A stretch of 64,000 nt of DNA from Clusia tigrina (Eukaryota; Arthropoda; Insecta; Diptera; Clusiidae): assembly GCA_920105625.2 (NCBI GenBank), contig OV050031.1, forward strand, positions 224,798,194 to 224,862,193, written 5' to 3'. This document shows positions 45,263 through 55,455 of this stretch, one piece after another; the first letter of the stretch is position 1; each line of letters opens with the position of its first letter. The notes beneath the pieces were generated by a model that was given only the letters and a program-made list of their open reading frames with translations, did not search any database and had not been told where the DNA came from. A program made the position numbers and the translations under genes.

Positions 45263-45789
45263 TTATACCTTCTACGTTCTTCATGATCTTCAAGTTTTGG
45301 TAATGTTACGAGAAAATTGACTTTTCCTTTTTGTTGCATTTTCTCACTTTTAAGGGTAAAGGATATAAACATATGTGGCCTCAGCCGAATGTCTTACGGT
45401 GTAGCCATGTTTTTGGACATAGAATCTACATAAGACATGGAACTATTTTCTTCAGTTTACGAAATCATCGCCATCATCAATAATTCTAAAGTCCACCGTG
45501 TGTCTTGCTTTGTAAACAAATTGTATCCATTTGCCTTCTCACAATGGGTTTATTGAGACTATATCCAATATGTTTATAGGTCTTTTCTATCTAAGTCTAC
45601 CTATAGTTTAAATTTTTTGAAATAATGATATATGTTTATGATTCACTCAGTGGACCTGAATAATCATTATAAGGACTATTAATTGATTCATAAGGAAGAT
45701 ATACTAATAAACTAACACTTCCGCACTTAGCGTTCATAGGTTCAAAAGATTATATATATAATAAGGACCTTTCTCTTAAAATTTCCGAA
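45263..45789. other. Spacer
   Basis: No gene recognised. Confidence 0.5.
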
Positions 45790-46443
45790 CGCTCTCAAAA
45801 TTTAATCGCATTCATTTTACAACGGATCAACCCGCAATTCAATCTGCGCCTTTCAAAGTTGGAAATGAGAAATGGGTTAAAACAATAGCAGAAGCACTTA
45901 CAGAATATCTTGCTGATTCTTTCACTCCTAACAATTCCAGGGGTTATAAGGTTGACGTCGAGCATATCCATCAAAGCTAGTCTGAAAATGAAGTGTTAAC
46001 AGAAATCCGACAGAGTTTGAAGCCAAATCTCCAGGTTACGACCTAATCATAGCCGAAATCTAATTATCAACTAAACTGATTGCCATATTAACAGAAATAA
46101 TCAACACTGGCTTCAGACTGAAACATGTCCCAATATACTGGAAGGTATCAGAGGTAATAATGATCCCAAAAACCTTGAAAATCCCCATATGATGTAAAGT
46201 CATACAGGCCAATCTCTCTACTACCAATGCTATCCAAACTATTTGAAAAGCTATTAATGAGATGAATACAGCCTATCACAGATAGCAGAAAACTAATACC
46301 GACACATCACAATTTGGTATTAGCAACATTCACTCGACGCCAGACCACGTTCATCGAATAACACTCACAATCGAAAAACCTCTAGAAGAGAGAAAGTTAT
46401 GCTTCTCGATGTAGTCAAAGCATTCGACTAAGAATGGCATGCT

Positions 46444-46635
46444 CAGAGAACACAGAGGAAAGAAAGTCCTTTTCGCTGACAGCGTCCGTAGCGGACACAC
46501 CACGATTTTGAGTGGATTCACCACGATTTTGAGTGGATTCACCACGATTTTGAGTGGATTCATGTACAACGTCCGTCTGCTTTATTTCGCTGCTTTGCCG
46601 TTTGACGTTTAAGTTTCTTTTCTCTGTGTTCTCTG
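46444..46635 (-). mobile_element. hAT-like MITE, 192 bp, copy 3
   Basis: Ends are CAGAGAACACAGAGG and CTCTGTGTTCTCTG. The perfect 8-bp TSD GGCATGCT lies at 46436-46443 and 46636-46643. It carries three nearly identical 21-bp internal repeats (ACCACGATTTTGAGTGGATTC). Same length as the 6.4-kb copy. Confidence 0.9.
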
Positions 46636-46808
46636 GGCATGCTGGTCTACTGGCCAAAATCAAAGCCACTCTACCAAAATAATTCTTTGAAATCTTCATT
46701 GCATATCTCTCAGAATGCTCTCTGGGCATGCTGGTCTACTGGCCAAAATCAATGCTACTCTACCAAAATAATTCTTTGAAATCTTCATTGCATATCTCTC
46801 AGAATGCT
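46631..46808. repeat. 89-bp tandem duplication starting inside the MITE end
   Basis: CTCTGGGCATGCTGGTCTAC starts at 46631 and 46720; the two 89-bp copies differ at about three positions. The unit begins with the last five bases of the MITE, so the duplication is later than the insertion. Confidence 0.92.
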
Positions 46809-47262
46809 ACTTTAGAGTATGACAACAAAATGAGTCTTCCATGCTCAAGGAGATCAAAGCTGGAGTACCGTAAGGTGGAGTATTAGGTCCACTCTTTTAT
46901 CTGCTCTACACATGAGATCTAATTAGTGGCTGCAACCATTCCACAGTCACTTCGCAGATGATACTGAGCTTAGTGTTGGAAAAACAGAACTTGTGAACAA
47001 ACGGGCTACAAGCCACAGTAAACGACATCGCCTCTGGGACAAAAAAGTGGCGCATCAAACTCGACGACACCAAATCCATCCATGTCGACTTCCCCAACAA
47101 AAAAATACAACACCTACCATTACATATTAACGGTTATATTCAAATCAAGCAGAATATCTTGGTATTACACTTGATGAAACTTCGTTGGAGCGACCACGTG
47201 GAAACAAAAAAGGAAGAGCTAACCAAAAGATACCGAAATACGTACTGGCTAAAGGGTAGGAA

Positions 47263-47996
47263 CGTATGGGTCTGAAAATGAACGAGGGTAAGACGAAATA
47301 GATGCTGGCAGCATATAAGGAGACCCATCGTCTTGGACATCACGTTGCTGTTGGTGACTGCAACTTTGAGTTTTTGTCTATCTAGGGACCAGTATCAACA
47401 CCACCAACAACGTTTGGAAATCAAATGGAGAATTACTCTAGCTATTTTAGGTTGAGTAGGCAGCTAAAGAGTAAAGCCCTTTCTCTAAGAACAAAGCTAA
47501 CGCTGTATAAGTCCCTCATCATTCCCGTCCTGTTATATGGAGCAGAGAGCTGGACGATGAAAAACAGTGACGAGCAGGCGTTAGGCGCGTTGGAAAGAAA
47601 ATTTCTATGTAAACGAAAATTTGGACTTATATGCGTTCGCGGCGAGTATCGGATTAGATGCAACGATGAGTTGTTCGAGCTATACGCCGATATTGACATA
47701 GTCAAGCCAATCAAAACCCAGAGGCTATGCTGGCTAGGTCACGTGGCGACGTCGTTGTGCGGATGGATGAAACTTCTACAACCAGGAAAGCCTGCGATTC
47801 GAAGCCCCAAGGCGGGCGACGCAGGAGGGGAAGACCACCACTGAGAGGGAAAGACCAAGTTCAGGAGGCCTGTCTTGACGTGGCATTTCCAACTGGCGTC
47901 AGCGAACGCTTAACAGGGATGACTGGCGAAGGCTCATTATGCGGCATTGACCCATTGACTAGGGTTGTTCGCCAATTAAGAAGAAGAAGAATAATA
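47263..47996 (+). mobile_element. RTE-like retrotransposon, 5'-truncated, nested in Jockey
   Basis: Flanked by GGTAGGAA at 47255-47262 and 47997-48004. It encodes MGLKMNEGKTK, SRQLKSKALSLRTKLTLYKS, LIIPVLLYGAESWTMKNSDE, LGALERKFLCK, YRIRCNDELFELYADID and QRLCWLGHV, then frameshifted RMDETSTTRKA, RRRRGRPPLR and KDQVQEACLDV. These are late-RT and post-RT motifs of a widespread endonuclease/RT family; the RTE label is tentative. The 3' end is AAGAAGAAGAATAATA, a short-repeat tail. Stops and frameshifts inactivate it. Confidence 0.85.
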
Positions 47997-48532
47997 GGTA
48001 GGAAATCTGAGCTATCCATACATAAAATTACCATATACAACCAAGTACTCAAACCGATATGGATGTAAGGTTCGTAGCTTTGGGGTCGTGCCAGAAAAAC
48101 AATCCAAAGATCCAAAGATCCCAAAACAAAATTTTGAGGTACATGGTTAATGCGCCTTGGTTCATACGGAACACTGACCTCCAATGCGATCTAGAAGATG
48201 ATAGAGTCGATGCAATAATTCAGAAAATGGCCAAAAGCCACGAAGAAAGGCTGAGGAAGCAACTCAGAAACTTGCGCACTTTGCAGCACCAGTACTTTGC
48301 AGAGAAGAATATTGCATAGAATCAAACTTAGCGATCCTACCAGATAAAATCTGTACTGTTATGTAGCTGAGAATGTATGTATTGAAACATAAATGATTGC
48401 ATACTTTTAGGACTCCATTTAAAGTTGAGATTAAATTCAGTTACTACGAGAGTGGTGTATATAAGTCAAGACACAATCTATTCGGAGAAAAAGCTTACTA
48501 AAAAACCAATTTCGAAGTGTAGTTAAAATTCG

Positions 48533-48579
48533 AGAATGCTCTAGAATGTTCTACTTTGACCATTCAAAAGGTATATAAG
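48533..48579 (+). promoter_or_regulatory. Heat-shock element plus TATA box
   Basis: Four adjoining pentamers AGAAT-GCTCT-AGAAT-GTTCT (48533-48552) match the alternating nGAAn/nTTCn heat-shock-factor site with one mismatch (CTC for TTC). TATATAAG follows at 48572-48579, 19 bp further, a spacing like that in fly hsp genes. A second TATATAAG lies upstream at 48458-48465. Downstream comes an A-rich stretch (AATAAAGTGCAAATTG, ACAAAGTAAAC) like a long untranslated leader. No hsp reading frame follows. It may be an orphan hsp promoter, the promoter of a decayed LTR, or chance. Confidence 0.5.
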
Positions 48580-48599
48580 CCACCACACTATTAAAGTGC

Positions 48600-50266
48600 A
48601 GACGCTGTTGAATTTTAATCGTAACAGAGCGTACATCGTGCATTTCACTTGTTGCAGTTACAGTATTAAGAAGCAATAAAGTAATCAAATGAATTTTTAA
48701 ATAAAGTGCAAATTGTAACAAAGTAAACTTTAAGCCAAATAATAAGTGTTTAAATTTCAATAATTAAACAAAGTTAATTATTTTAACTTAACCAGCGATT
48801 GTTTGATTACTACACAATCCAGTTGTGCGAATCCTGGTATTGAGAGTTAGAGTAAATTGTCAGGAGGGCAATTTCGTAATAGAATAAATTTTCCGGAGGC
48901 CAATTTCGTAACAGTATTTATTTGATATTCGACGTAAATTGCTTGCTAGTTAATCTAAAACTAGTTGCAGTGATAAAATAATAATAAAAAAACATCAAAT
49001 AGAGGAGTATACAGGCTCCTGATAGAAGTAGAATGTGATTCTTACCATTATGAACTTATTCAACGGAAAGGATCTCTCAGCCGTAATTTTCACCTGATAG
49101 AAACTCCTTCTGTGCCTTATGAAGATTCAGTCATATAAGATACAAATATACCAAAAGACCAATTGTTTTTTCATACATAATTTTCGCTCTAGTGGCTTTA
49201 TCTTCTGTAATTTCATTATAGTTCTGAAGAAAGCACGCCTTGAACATTTTCCTCACAAAATATCACCTCCAAACGAAGGTACCATATTTATTTATGGATA
49301 TATGTATACCCTTACCCTTCATTCAACATCAACTTCGACCATCTCAGTTTTTACCAATATAGTCGGCGATTCTTCATAGACAAAATAGACACCACATTTA
49401 CAAAAAAAATCTCTGGAGGAACTATTCTGCCGTGCAAATTATGTGAGTAGCGCTGTCTGAAAAAATTGTGTGTAATAAAAAATCAGCATCTCTTTAACGA
49501 CGGAATCACACCCCATTCATAAAAATATGTTTTACTTGTGCCATGGGCGCCAGTGTGACTAGCAGGATGCCCATTTTTTCTGGATCTCAAAAATGACTTT
49601 TATAAGTTTGGAAATAAATTTCAATTTACGAGCCAAGAAAATTGTGAAGAACAAATATTACGAGTATATACGTATATATAAATATATATGTACAAAAAAC
49701 CACAACCCATTCACATTAAACATAATCAAACGTTCATGCTTTGCCCTCAATGGGCGTTGTGTGTAACAACCTTAAAGAGGAAACGAATATGAAGTGAGTT
49801 AAATAGCTGCAATTATTAACGTTTTAATTGGTGGAAATAGTTCATTTCTTTATTAAAGTACCCAATTTGACGAAAAGTCATCAAATTTATTTCACACACA
49901 CACACATACACGGTCACTCACACACTCATCGATGCCTACGTGCAACCGTGAACTGCCCTGGGCAGCAGAGCTAAAAGTAAAAACTAAAATTTTTCGCACT
50001 AATTAAGACATTTTTACGCTCTTAAATTACTCATAAAAATATTAATGCTCCGAAAGCGAAATGCCCGGACACACCGTGGAAGTAGCGGCTTGCAATCTGA
50101 ACAGACGAGCAGGAACATAATTGTGTACTTGCTTCAACCGCCAAGGCACTCGTATTTTGTGCCAGGCATTGGTGAAGTTTTAATGCGGTATAAAATCCAA
50201 GTTAACTTTCGTTGGCGGTTATCCTGATCCTAGTCAAGGGTGTTTGTTTTAGTTTACTTACTACCA
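48600..50266. other. Leader-like then unique DNA, no gene recognised
   Basis: 48600-48780 is A-rich and lacks a frame. GGAGGGCAATTTCGTAAYAG and GGAGGCCAATTTCGTAACAG form a short direct repeat (about 48862-48915). Nothing else recognised. Confidence 0.5.
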
Positions 50267-50437
50267 AATTCAGAAGATCTATAGATGAGACTATAGGTTA
50301 GGTTGTATGGCTGTCATAAGACTCACTTAGGCCTATTCAAGGCCCATTCTGGACTATGCTCATCTGTTAAATAAATAGGGGCACCACAATAGATCTTTCA
50401 GGTTGCGGTGTATAACACCTTTCAATAAATCTGATCT
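50267..50437 (+). mobile_element. Non-LTR 3' end related to 29.1 kb, carrying a nested fragment
   Basis: CAGAAGATCTATAGATGAGA and AATAGATCTTTCAGGTTGCG, GTGTATAACACC match 29.27-29.37 kb. A 57-bp fragment interrupts it at 50295-50351. Confidence 0.8.
50295..50351. mobile_element. 57-bp GGTTAGGTT fragment nested in the 3' end
   Basis: The insert is flanked by GACTAT at 50289-50294 and 50352-50357 and matches 27956-28018. The homologous copy at 29.28 kb (GATGAGACTATCCTCAT) lacks it and serves as the empty site. Confidence 0.78.
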
Positions 50438-50644
50438 AATAAATCTACTAAAAAATGTTTACGATTTGTTGGCTGATTTTTTCCCCAACTCTTTTTCAAG
50501 GTGAGGTTTTCTTAGTAGAATAATCGTACAGAAGAGCAACTCAGGGAGTGAGTGTTTTTGCTGGTACACCTTGTGACCATTGCGGATGAATGTTTTTTAT
50601 GAATTAAAGCCTCACCATACTATATACTAAATAAGTAAATCTTC

Positions 50645-50808
50645 CAAAATGGGTACTAGCAATCAGGACCTTCTGTTTGAAGCGGAGGAAATCATAGAAA
50701 TAAGTCTAAGAAGACGAACTATTCTATAGCCAGCAAGACGAATTATACTGTAGCAACTGGCGACCGCTACACTAGCATACTTACCACTAAACTACGGAGG
50801 GGGCTGTA
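50645..50808 (-). mobile_element. tRNA-derived SINE, degenerate copy b
   Basis: The minus strand has an A-box-like head CCTCCGTAGTTTAGTGGTAA and the body words CCGCTTCAAACAGAAGGTCC and GATTGCTAGTAC. The B box is not recognisable. Confidence 0.5.
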
Positions 50809-50811
50809 ACG

Positions 50812-51585
50812 AAAATATACGATTACCTGGGGTCTTTCGGAGGAACACTTGTATTTTGGGTAAGTATTTTGAATGCTTAATCTTGATGATGTTGTTCAGA
50901 GGTTATGAAATAATACTGCATTCTGCCAGATGTACTTGCATAATGAAGCTAATACCGTCCAATAAGTATATTCTTGTGGGTCTTTCTTGCTTGTTTAGTC
51001 TATAGTGTACCATATAAAATGGAGCTGAGGGTAAATACGAGTATCAAGCATACGAGTATATAGTATTTGTTCACATACGAGTATATTTATACAGTATAAT
51101 TTCATTATACGAGTATGCCAAGAAATACAGCACTGGGAAACTATTTTCTAGCAGGACTCTCCGAGCCCTTGGTTGTAAATCCAAAGGATCTCTTACCACA
51201 AAGTGGATCTAGATAACAATCCATATCTTTTCCAGCGTTTAGGAGGGGTAAGGATCTAATTGTGATTCATGCGAGGATGCTGTGGATCAGCCACCTGAAT
51301 CAACCATGCCAGTTTACCGCCACAGTCCTTACACTAAAGAAAATATACTTGTACCTGGAGTCTCTCAGAGGAGTACTCGCATTTTACGCAAGTATTTTGT
51401 ATGATTAATCTTGATGATTCTGTTCAGAGGGTATGAAATAATACCGTATTCTGCCAAATATGCTTGTATAATGACGTAATACCGTCCGGAGAAGTGCATT
51501 CTTCTGGGTCTTGTCCGATTTTTTAGAGTAAATAAAGTACCTTATAATATGAAGCTGAATGTTAACACGAGTATCAAACATATGC
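50812..51585 (+). repeat. Pair of 250-bp direct repeats
   Basis: Segments at about 50812-51065 and 51337-51585 share TTAATCTTGATGAT, GTTCAGAGG, TATGAAATAATAC, TTCTGCCA, AATACCGTCC and ACGAGTATCAAACATA. They are diverged and lie about 525 bp apart. Confidence 0.75.
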
Positions 51586-51683
51586 AGCGTTTTGCTCCAT
51601 ATAATTACACAAGGGTTGTGGAGTCGGTGTTGGATACATTATGTGACTACTCCACACCCCTGACTTATACAGTATAATTTCAG

Positions 51684-51930
51684 AGGGCGGCTACCTCTGT
51701 GGTATAGTGGTACTACATACTAGATTCACTAGTATGTAGTACCACTATAGCACACTAGATTCGAGCTCAGAGGGTCGTAGGTTCAAATCTTGCTCCGGGC
51801 TTCATGTCAAAAATGCTACTTTCTCAAAAGTCTTTTTCTCTTCGAGTCGACAGCCTTAGTTCCTAGTACTCAATCCTCAACTCCTTGCAGTCATAATAAA
51901 TTATGGTGTAAGGTATCATAATAATAATTT
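51684..51930 (+). mobile_element. tRNA-derived SINE, copy c, with palindrome in head
   Basis: Head GGCTACCTCTGTGGTATAGT carries the A box; GAGGGTCGTAGGTTCAAATC carries the B box at 51780-51789. The body CTTCGAGTCGACAGCC, TAGTTCCTAGTACTCAATC and AATTATGGTGTAAGGTAT ends in an (ATA)n tail. Between A and B box an extra segment forms a perfect palindrome. Confidence 0.78.
51703..51749. repeat. Perfect 21-bp palindrome with 5-bp loop
   Basis: The arm at 51703-51723 (TATAGTGGTACTACATACTA plus G) is exactly the reverse complement of 51729-51749, around the loop ATTCA. It contains the SINE A box, duplicated in inverted orientation. Confidence 0.97.
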
Positions 51931-52189
51931 CATACCAACCTAATTTCATATACGAAGACCTACTGGCATTTTTACCGAAACAGTTGAAGGCCTTATAGAG
52001 TCTGTATTAAAATGTGACACACGCAATGTAAATCTGTGTTTCCTTTTACTACCTTCAATTTCATTCTATAAGATTTTATGGATATAAAAGATTCATAGTA
52101 GCAGTAGTTTCAACTCTTTCCACTGTTTATGTGTGAAGTGTCTGACTCTATAACTGAGTTGTTCTACAACGGTCTTCATAAAGTGATCC
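51931..52189. other. Spacer
   Basis: Nothing recognised. Confidence 0.5.
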
Positions 52190-52395
52190 ATTTTATTATT
52201 CCCACTACATTTTATGATCATTCCTGAATCGCCTTCTAGTAAAGTATTCCCACTACGTTTTATTATCACTCCTGAATCGCCTTCTAGTATATTACTCCCA
52301 CAACATTTTATTATCATTCCTGAATCGCCTTCTAGTATATTACTCCCACCAGATTTTATTAACATTCCTGTATTGAGTTATTTTATATTACTCCC
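52190..52395. repeat. 48-bp minisatellite, about four units
   Basis: TCCTGAATCGCCTTCTAG starts at 52222, 52270 and 52318, with a diverged TCCTGTATTGAG at 52366: exact 48-bp steps. The minus strand stays open through it because 48 is divisible by three. Confidence 0.93.
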
Positions 52396-53845
52396 TCAAT
52401 AAACGAGCACTGACTCCTTCATTTGTATGGCGTTGGTTTTGTCCCCATTTACGCTTCCATTGTGCTGCAGTTGGTTAAATCCGTATGTAGAAAATTTCAT
52501 GCTGGCCTCTAGTATAGGGCACCTTATAGTCGCTCTGACCCAACTGCCACCACCGACTTTACCGGCCTTTCGCCTTTTTTATTTCATTTCAGTGCGTAAC
52601 TGTAACTGTTTGGGACGAGTTGTGAGAAAATATGATGGAATTATCAAAAGGAAAATTATTGTTTCCATTTCGTTCTCGTAATCTCGTTTTGGTAATTAAA
52701 TGATTTCATACAACGACTCGCCAGACCGTTCGAAACGTAATTACTTGGTTAAGTATCAGTAAAAGAGAATTTTTTAATTGAAAGTAATGTTTCGACCGGT
52801 CGTAATTTTCGTTTCAGGTTGAATGTAGGCAGACATAAATTTGCCAAATAACTGAAGATCCATTTTCAATTTATATTTAATAAACGAGTATGAAGAATAA
52901 ATTGGTTTTATATTGAGTCTCTTTCATTTGCCGGCAGTCCTTCACTCCACGCCGCATGCACAACTCATTTTCTTGTTTCCGTTCAACTCCACAATAAAGA
53001 TGAACATGCAAGGTAGGTGCGAGGCAGTCGCTTATAAATCTTTGCTTAAAAATCCATAAATATGCAGAAATTTTTAATTAAAATTGTCACCGACTTCTCC
53101 TCCCTCACCGACTGCTATGTATCATTTATATGATTCCATTTTATTCCATTGTATCGTCAAAAACTGCACATGAAAGCGTTCTGTTAACGAAAAAGTCACA
53201 ATACTTCGCAACAACTGACAGGAAATTAGTTTCCATTTTTTTTGATGAAATGCTTCGACAGGATAGCGCGCTTTTCAAAATGACTCCCTTACCACGGACC
53301 AGAAAAATAAATTACTTTTCCAGCACAACCCCTTCGAGAGATACAACACAGAACAAGAGAGTGAGCCAGAGAGAGTAAGAGGCAGAAAGAGAGAGGGGAG
53401 ATTGTGATTCAGATGCTGCTGGTGATGGTGATGGTGAGGGCTGAAGAAGAGGGAGTGTGGGAAAAGTATAAAAGCGCGCGTTCTTCTGCTACAACCGTTT
53501 TTGAGTCTGTCTGTCTGTCTGTCTCTGCACTTATCAGTTCGATGCTTTTATATTATTTTATAGAATTGTTATTCAATTCAACCTTGATGTGTTGTTTTCA
53601 CCCAAATAAATCATGTTTCCATATGAAAAACATTCATCCAACAAAGTGGTTGGAGTACAACCGATTCAATTAAACCTTGGTTGAGCAATGATTCTTACAC
53701 TGAAATTATCTGAAGCTGAATATTTGTAAATGGAAAGCATAAATTTAATAAAGAGTGACTAAGTAATGTGGACAGTACAACTCCACTCTTCTAGATAGCT
53801 AAGACAGTTTATCCTGTATAATAGTATCCATAGTTGTGATATAAA
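52396..53845. other. Unique DNA, no gene recognised
   Basis: A GA-rich tract (53335-53400) and a short GTCT run (53506-53523) are the only structure seen. Confidence 0.55.
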
Positions 53846-54603
53846 TCTTTGTAATAGAAATCTCCGTCAAAGACATCATCTCTCTCATAGACATATCTGC
53901 AATAGAAATCTCCGTCATAGACATATCTGTCGTAAAAAACTCTGCAATAGAAATCTTTGTCATAGACCTGTTGTCGAAATCTCCATAATAGAAATCTCCG
54001 TCATAGAAATGTCCGTCAAAAATATCATCTCTGCCGTAGAAATCTATTTGATAGAAATCTCCGTCAAAGACATCATCTCTCTCATAGATATATCTGCAAT
54101 AGAGATCTCCATCGTAGATATATCTGTTGTAGAAATCTTTGCAATAGAAATCCCCGTCATAGACATATCTGCTGTAGAAATCTCTGTAATAGAAATCTCT
54201 TTAATATAAATCTCCATCATATAAATGTCCATCACAGACATCATCTCTCTCATGGATATATCTGCAATAGAAATCTCAGTCTTAGACATATCTGACGTAG
54301 AAAACACTTAATAGAAATCTCCATCACAGACATCATCTCTCTCATAGATATGTTTCCAATAGAAATCATCGTCCTTTGTAGATATCTCTGTAATAGAAAT
54401 CTCCGTCATAGAGGCATCCGTCATAGACAACATCTCTGTCATAAACATATCTGCAATAGAAATCTGCGTCATAGACATCATCACTCTCATAGACATATCT
54501 GCAATAGAAATCTCCGTCATAGACATATCTGTCGTAGAAATCTCTTTAATAGAAGTCTACATCACAGACATCATCTCTGTCACCATCACAGACATCATCT
54601 CAT
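53846..54603. repeat. 15-bp minisatellite, about 50 units
   Basis: Units such as ATAGAAATCTCCGTC, ATAGACATATCTGCA and ATAGACATATCTGTC alternate, with occasional 18-bp forms (CATCATCTCTCTCATAG). Both strands show 60-90 codon frames of repetitive five-residue peptides, a consequence of the period, not evidence of a gene. Confidence 0.93.
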
Positions 54604-55194
54604 GAGCTTTACTTCATAAGTCTTAACCACTCAGTGCTGCTGAAGAGCGGTTAATGGCTCTCTCTCTGGGAATTGCCGGAGATTGTACTTAAATGTTTCC
54701 ATAGATTACGTAAGAGAGGCAGCTTTCCTCATGATAACTCACTTAAGCACAATTGAAGGCTCATTGTAGAAAACCACCAGGAATCTATATATTTGTAAAG
54801 ACTTCGGGCTCTTTTCATCCAGTTCCATCACTCAACTAAATAGATAATATCAACAGTTTCTTGGTACCACAGAATATATTAGGGTTATAAGTCCAGAATA
54901 GATGCCCTCCCACATGGTTTTACATAAATTTTTTCCTCTTAGTTTAAGCAGAAGTAGGATATTTCTGGAGGAAGATTTGAATACTTTCGCTGCATAGGTT
55001 ACTCATTTACAAACTTAGCATGTTCGAAGACATTTCATATTATTGTAAGCGGACTCGGATTCCGTATCTACAGTTATAGCTTTGGGTGCTACGAGTATGA
55101 CAGTCGTGATATGACCCGATTCCCCACCTGTTTTCTAATAATCATTTTGTATGCTTTGAGCATGCTACTGTGAGGTAGACTAGATTCGATTATA
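54604..55194. other. Spacer
   Basis: A diverged GGTTAGGTT-family scrap may lie at 54718-54775 (ACTCACTTAAGCAC, GAAGGCTCATTGTAG). No gene. Confidence 0.45.
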
Positions 55195-55455
55195 TAGAGG
55201 GTACAATACACTGCGACCTTAAAGATCTATTGTGATGCTCTCGTTTCTTAAAACGTTGACAATTGACTGATCTATATCTCTTCTGGTTTCAAGTTGAGGA
55301 ATTTTAGTTATATCCAAGAAGTGCTGACCTATGCCTTTTGTGTACCACAGCTCTGCAGCCTGTGATCAGGTGTAGTGAGGTTTCTTCACTTTATCCTCAG
55401 AATTTACAGATGGCATGTGGGGCATGACCCAATTTATTCAAATTATAGTTGAGTT
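55195..55455 (-). pseudogene. Jockey/LOA-type C-terminal fragment, 29.1-kb family
   Basis: Minus-strand frames read HAPHAICKF, then SEETSLHLITGCRAVVHKRH, a zinc-knuckle tail with stops and shifts. The 3' UTR words ATAGATCTTTAAGGTCGCAG match 29.3 and 50.4 kb. Confidence 0.72.

Larger units (their letters stand above)
45790..48319 (+). pseudogene. Jockey-clade ORF2 relic with two nested insertions
   Basis: Broken plus-strand frames give TIAEALTEYLADSFTPNNS, YWKVSEVIMIPKT, SYRPISLLPMLSKLFEKLLM, DVVKAFD (palm motif A), GVP-GGVLGPLFYLLYT (motif B), FADDTEL (motif C, in a shifted frame), YWLKGRKSELSIHKITIYNQ, VLKPIWM, LWGRARK, YMVNAPWFIRNTDLQCDL and a stop after AEKNIA. These are the RT and C-terminus of a Jockey element; the endonuclease is missing, so it is 5'-truncated. 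A MITE splits it within FD..WHA, an 89-bp duplication follows, and a second retroelement splits it within KGR|KSEL. Removing the inserts restores the Jockey frame at both points. Multiple stops show long decay. Confidence 0.87.

Noticed and set aside
48600..50260. Heat-shock protein gene downstream of the HSE/TATA block
   Set aside because: No hsp70 or small-hsp reading frame can be read in any frame.
51684..51790. Functional tRNA gene
   Set aside because: A and B boxes are present, but the cloverleaf is disrupted by a palindrome and followed by a SINE body.
53846..54619. Isoleucine- and histidine-rich frames on both strands
   Set aside because: By-products of a 15-bp minisatellite; both strands are equally open.
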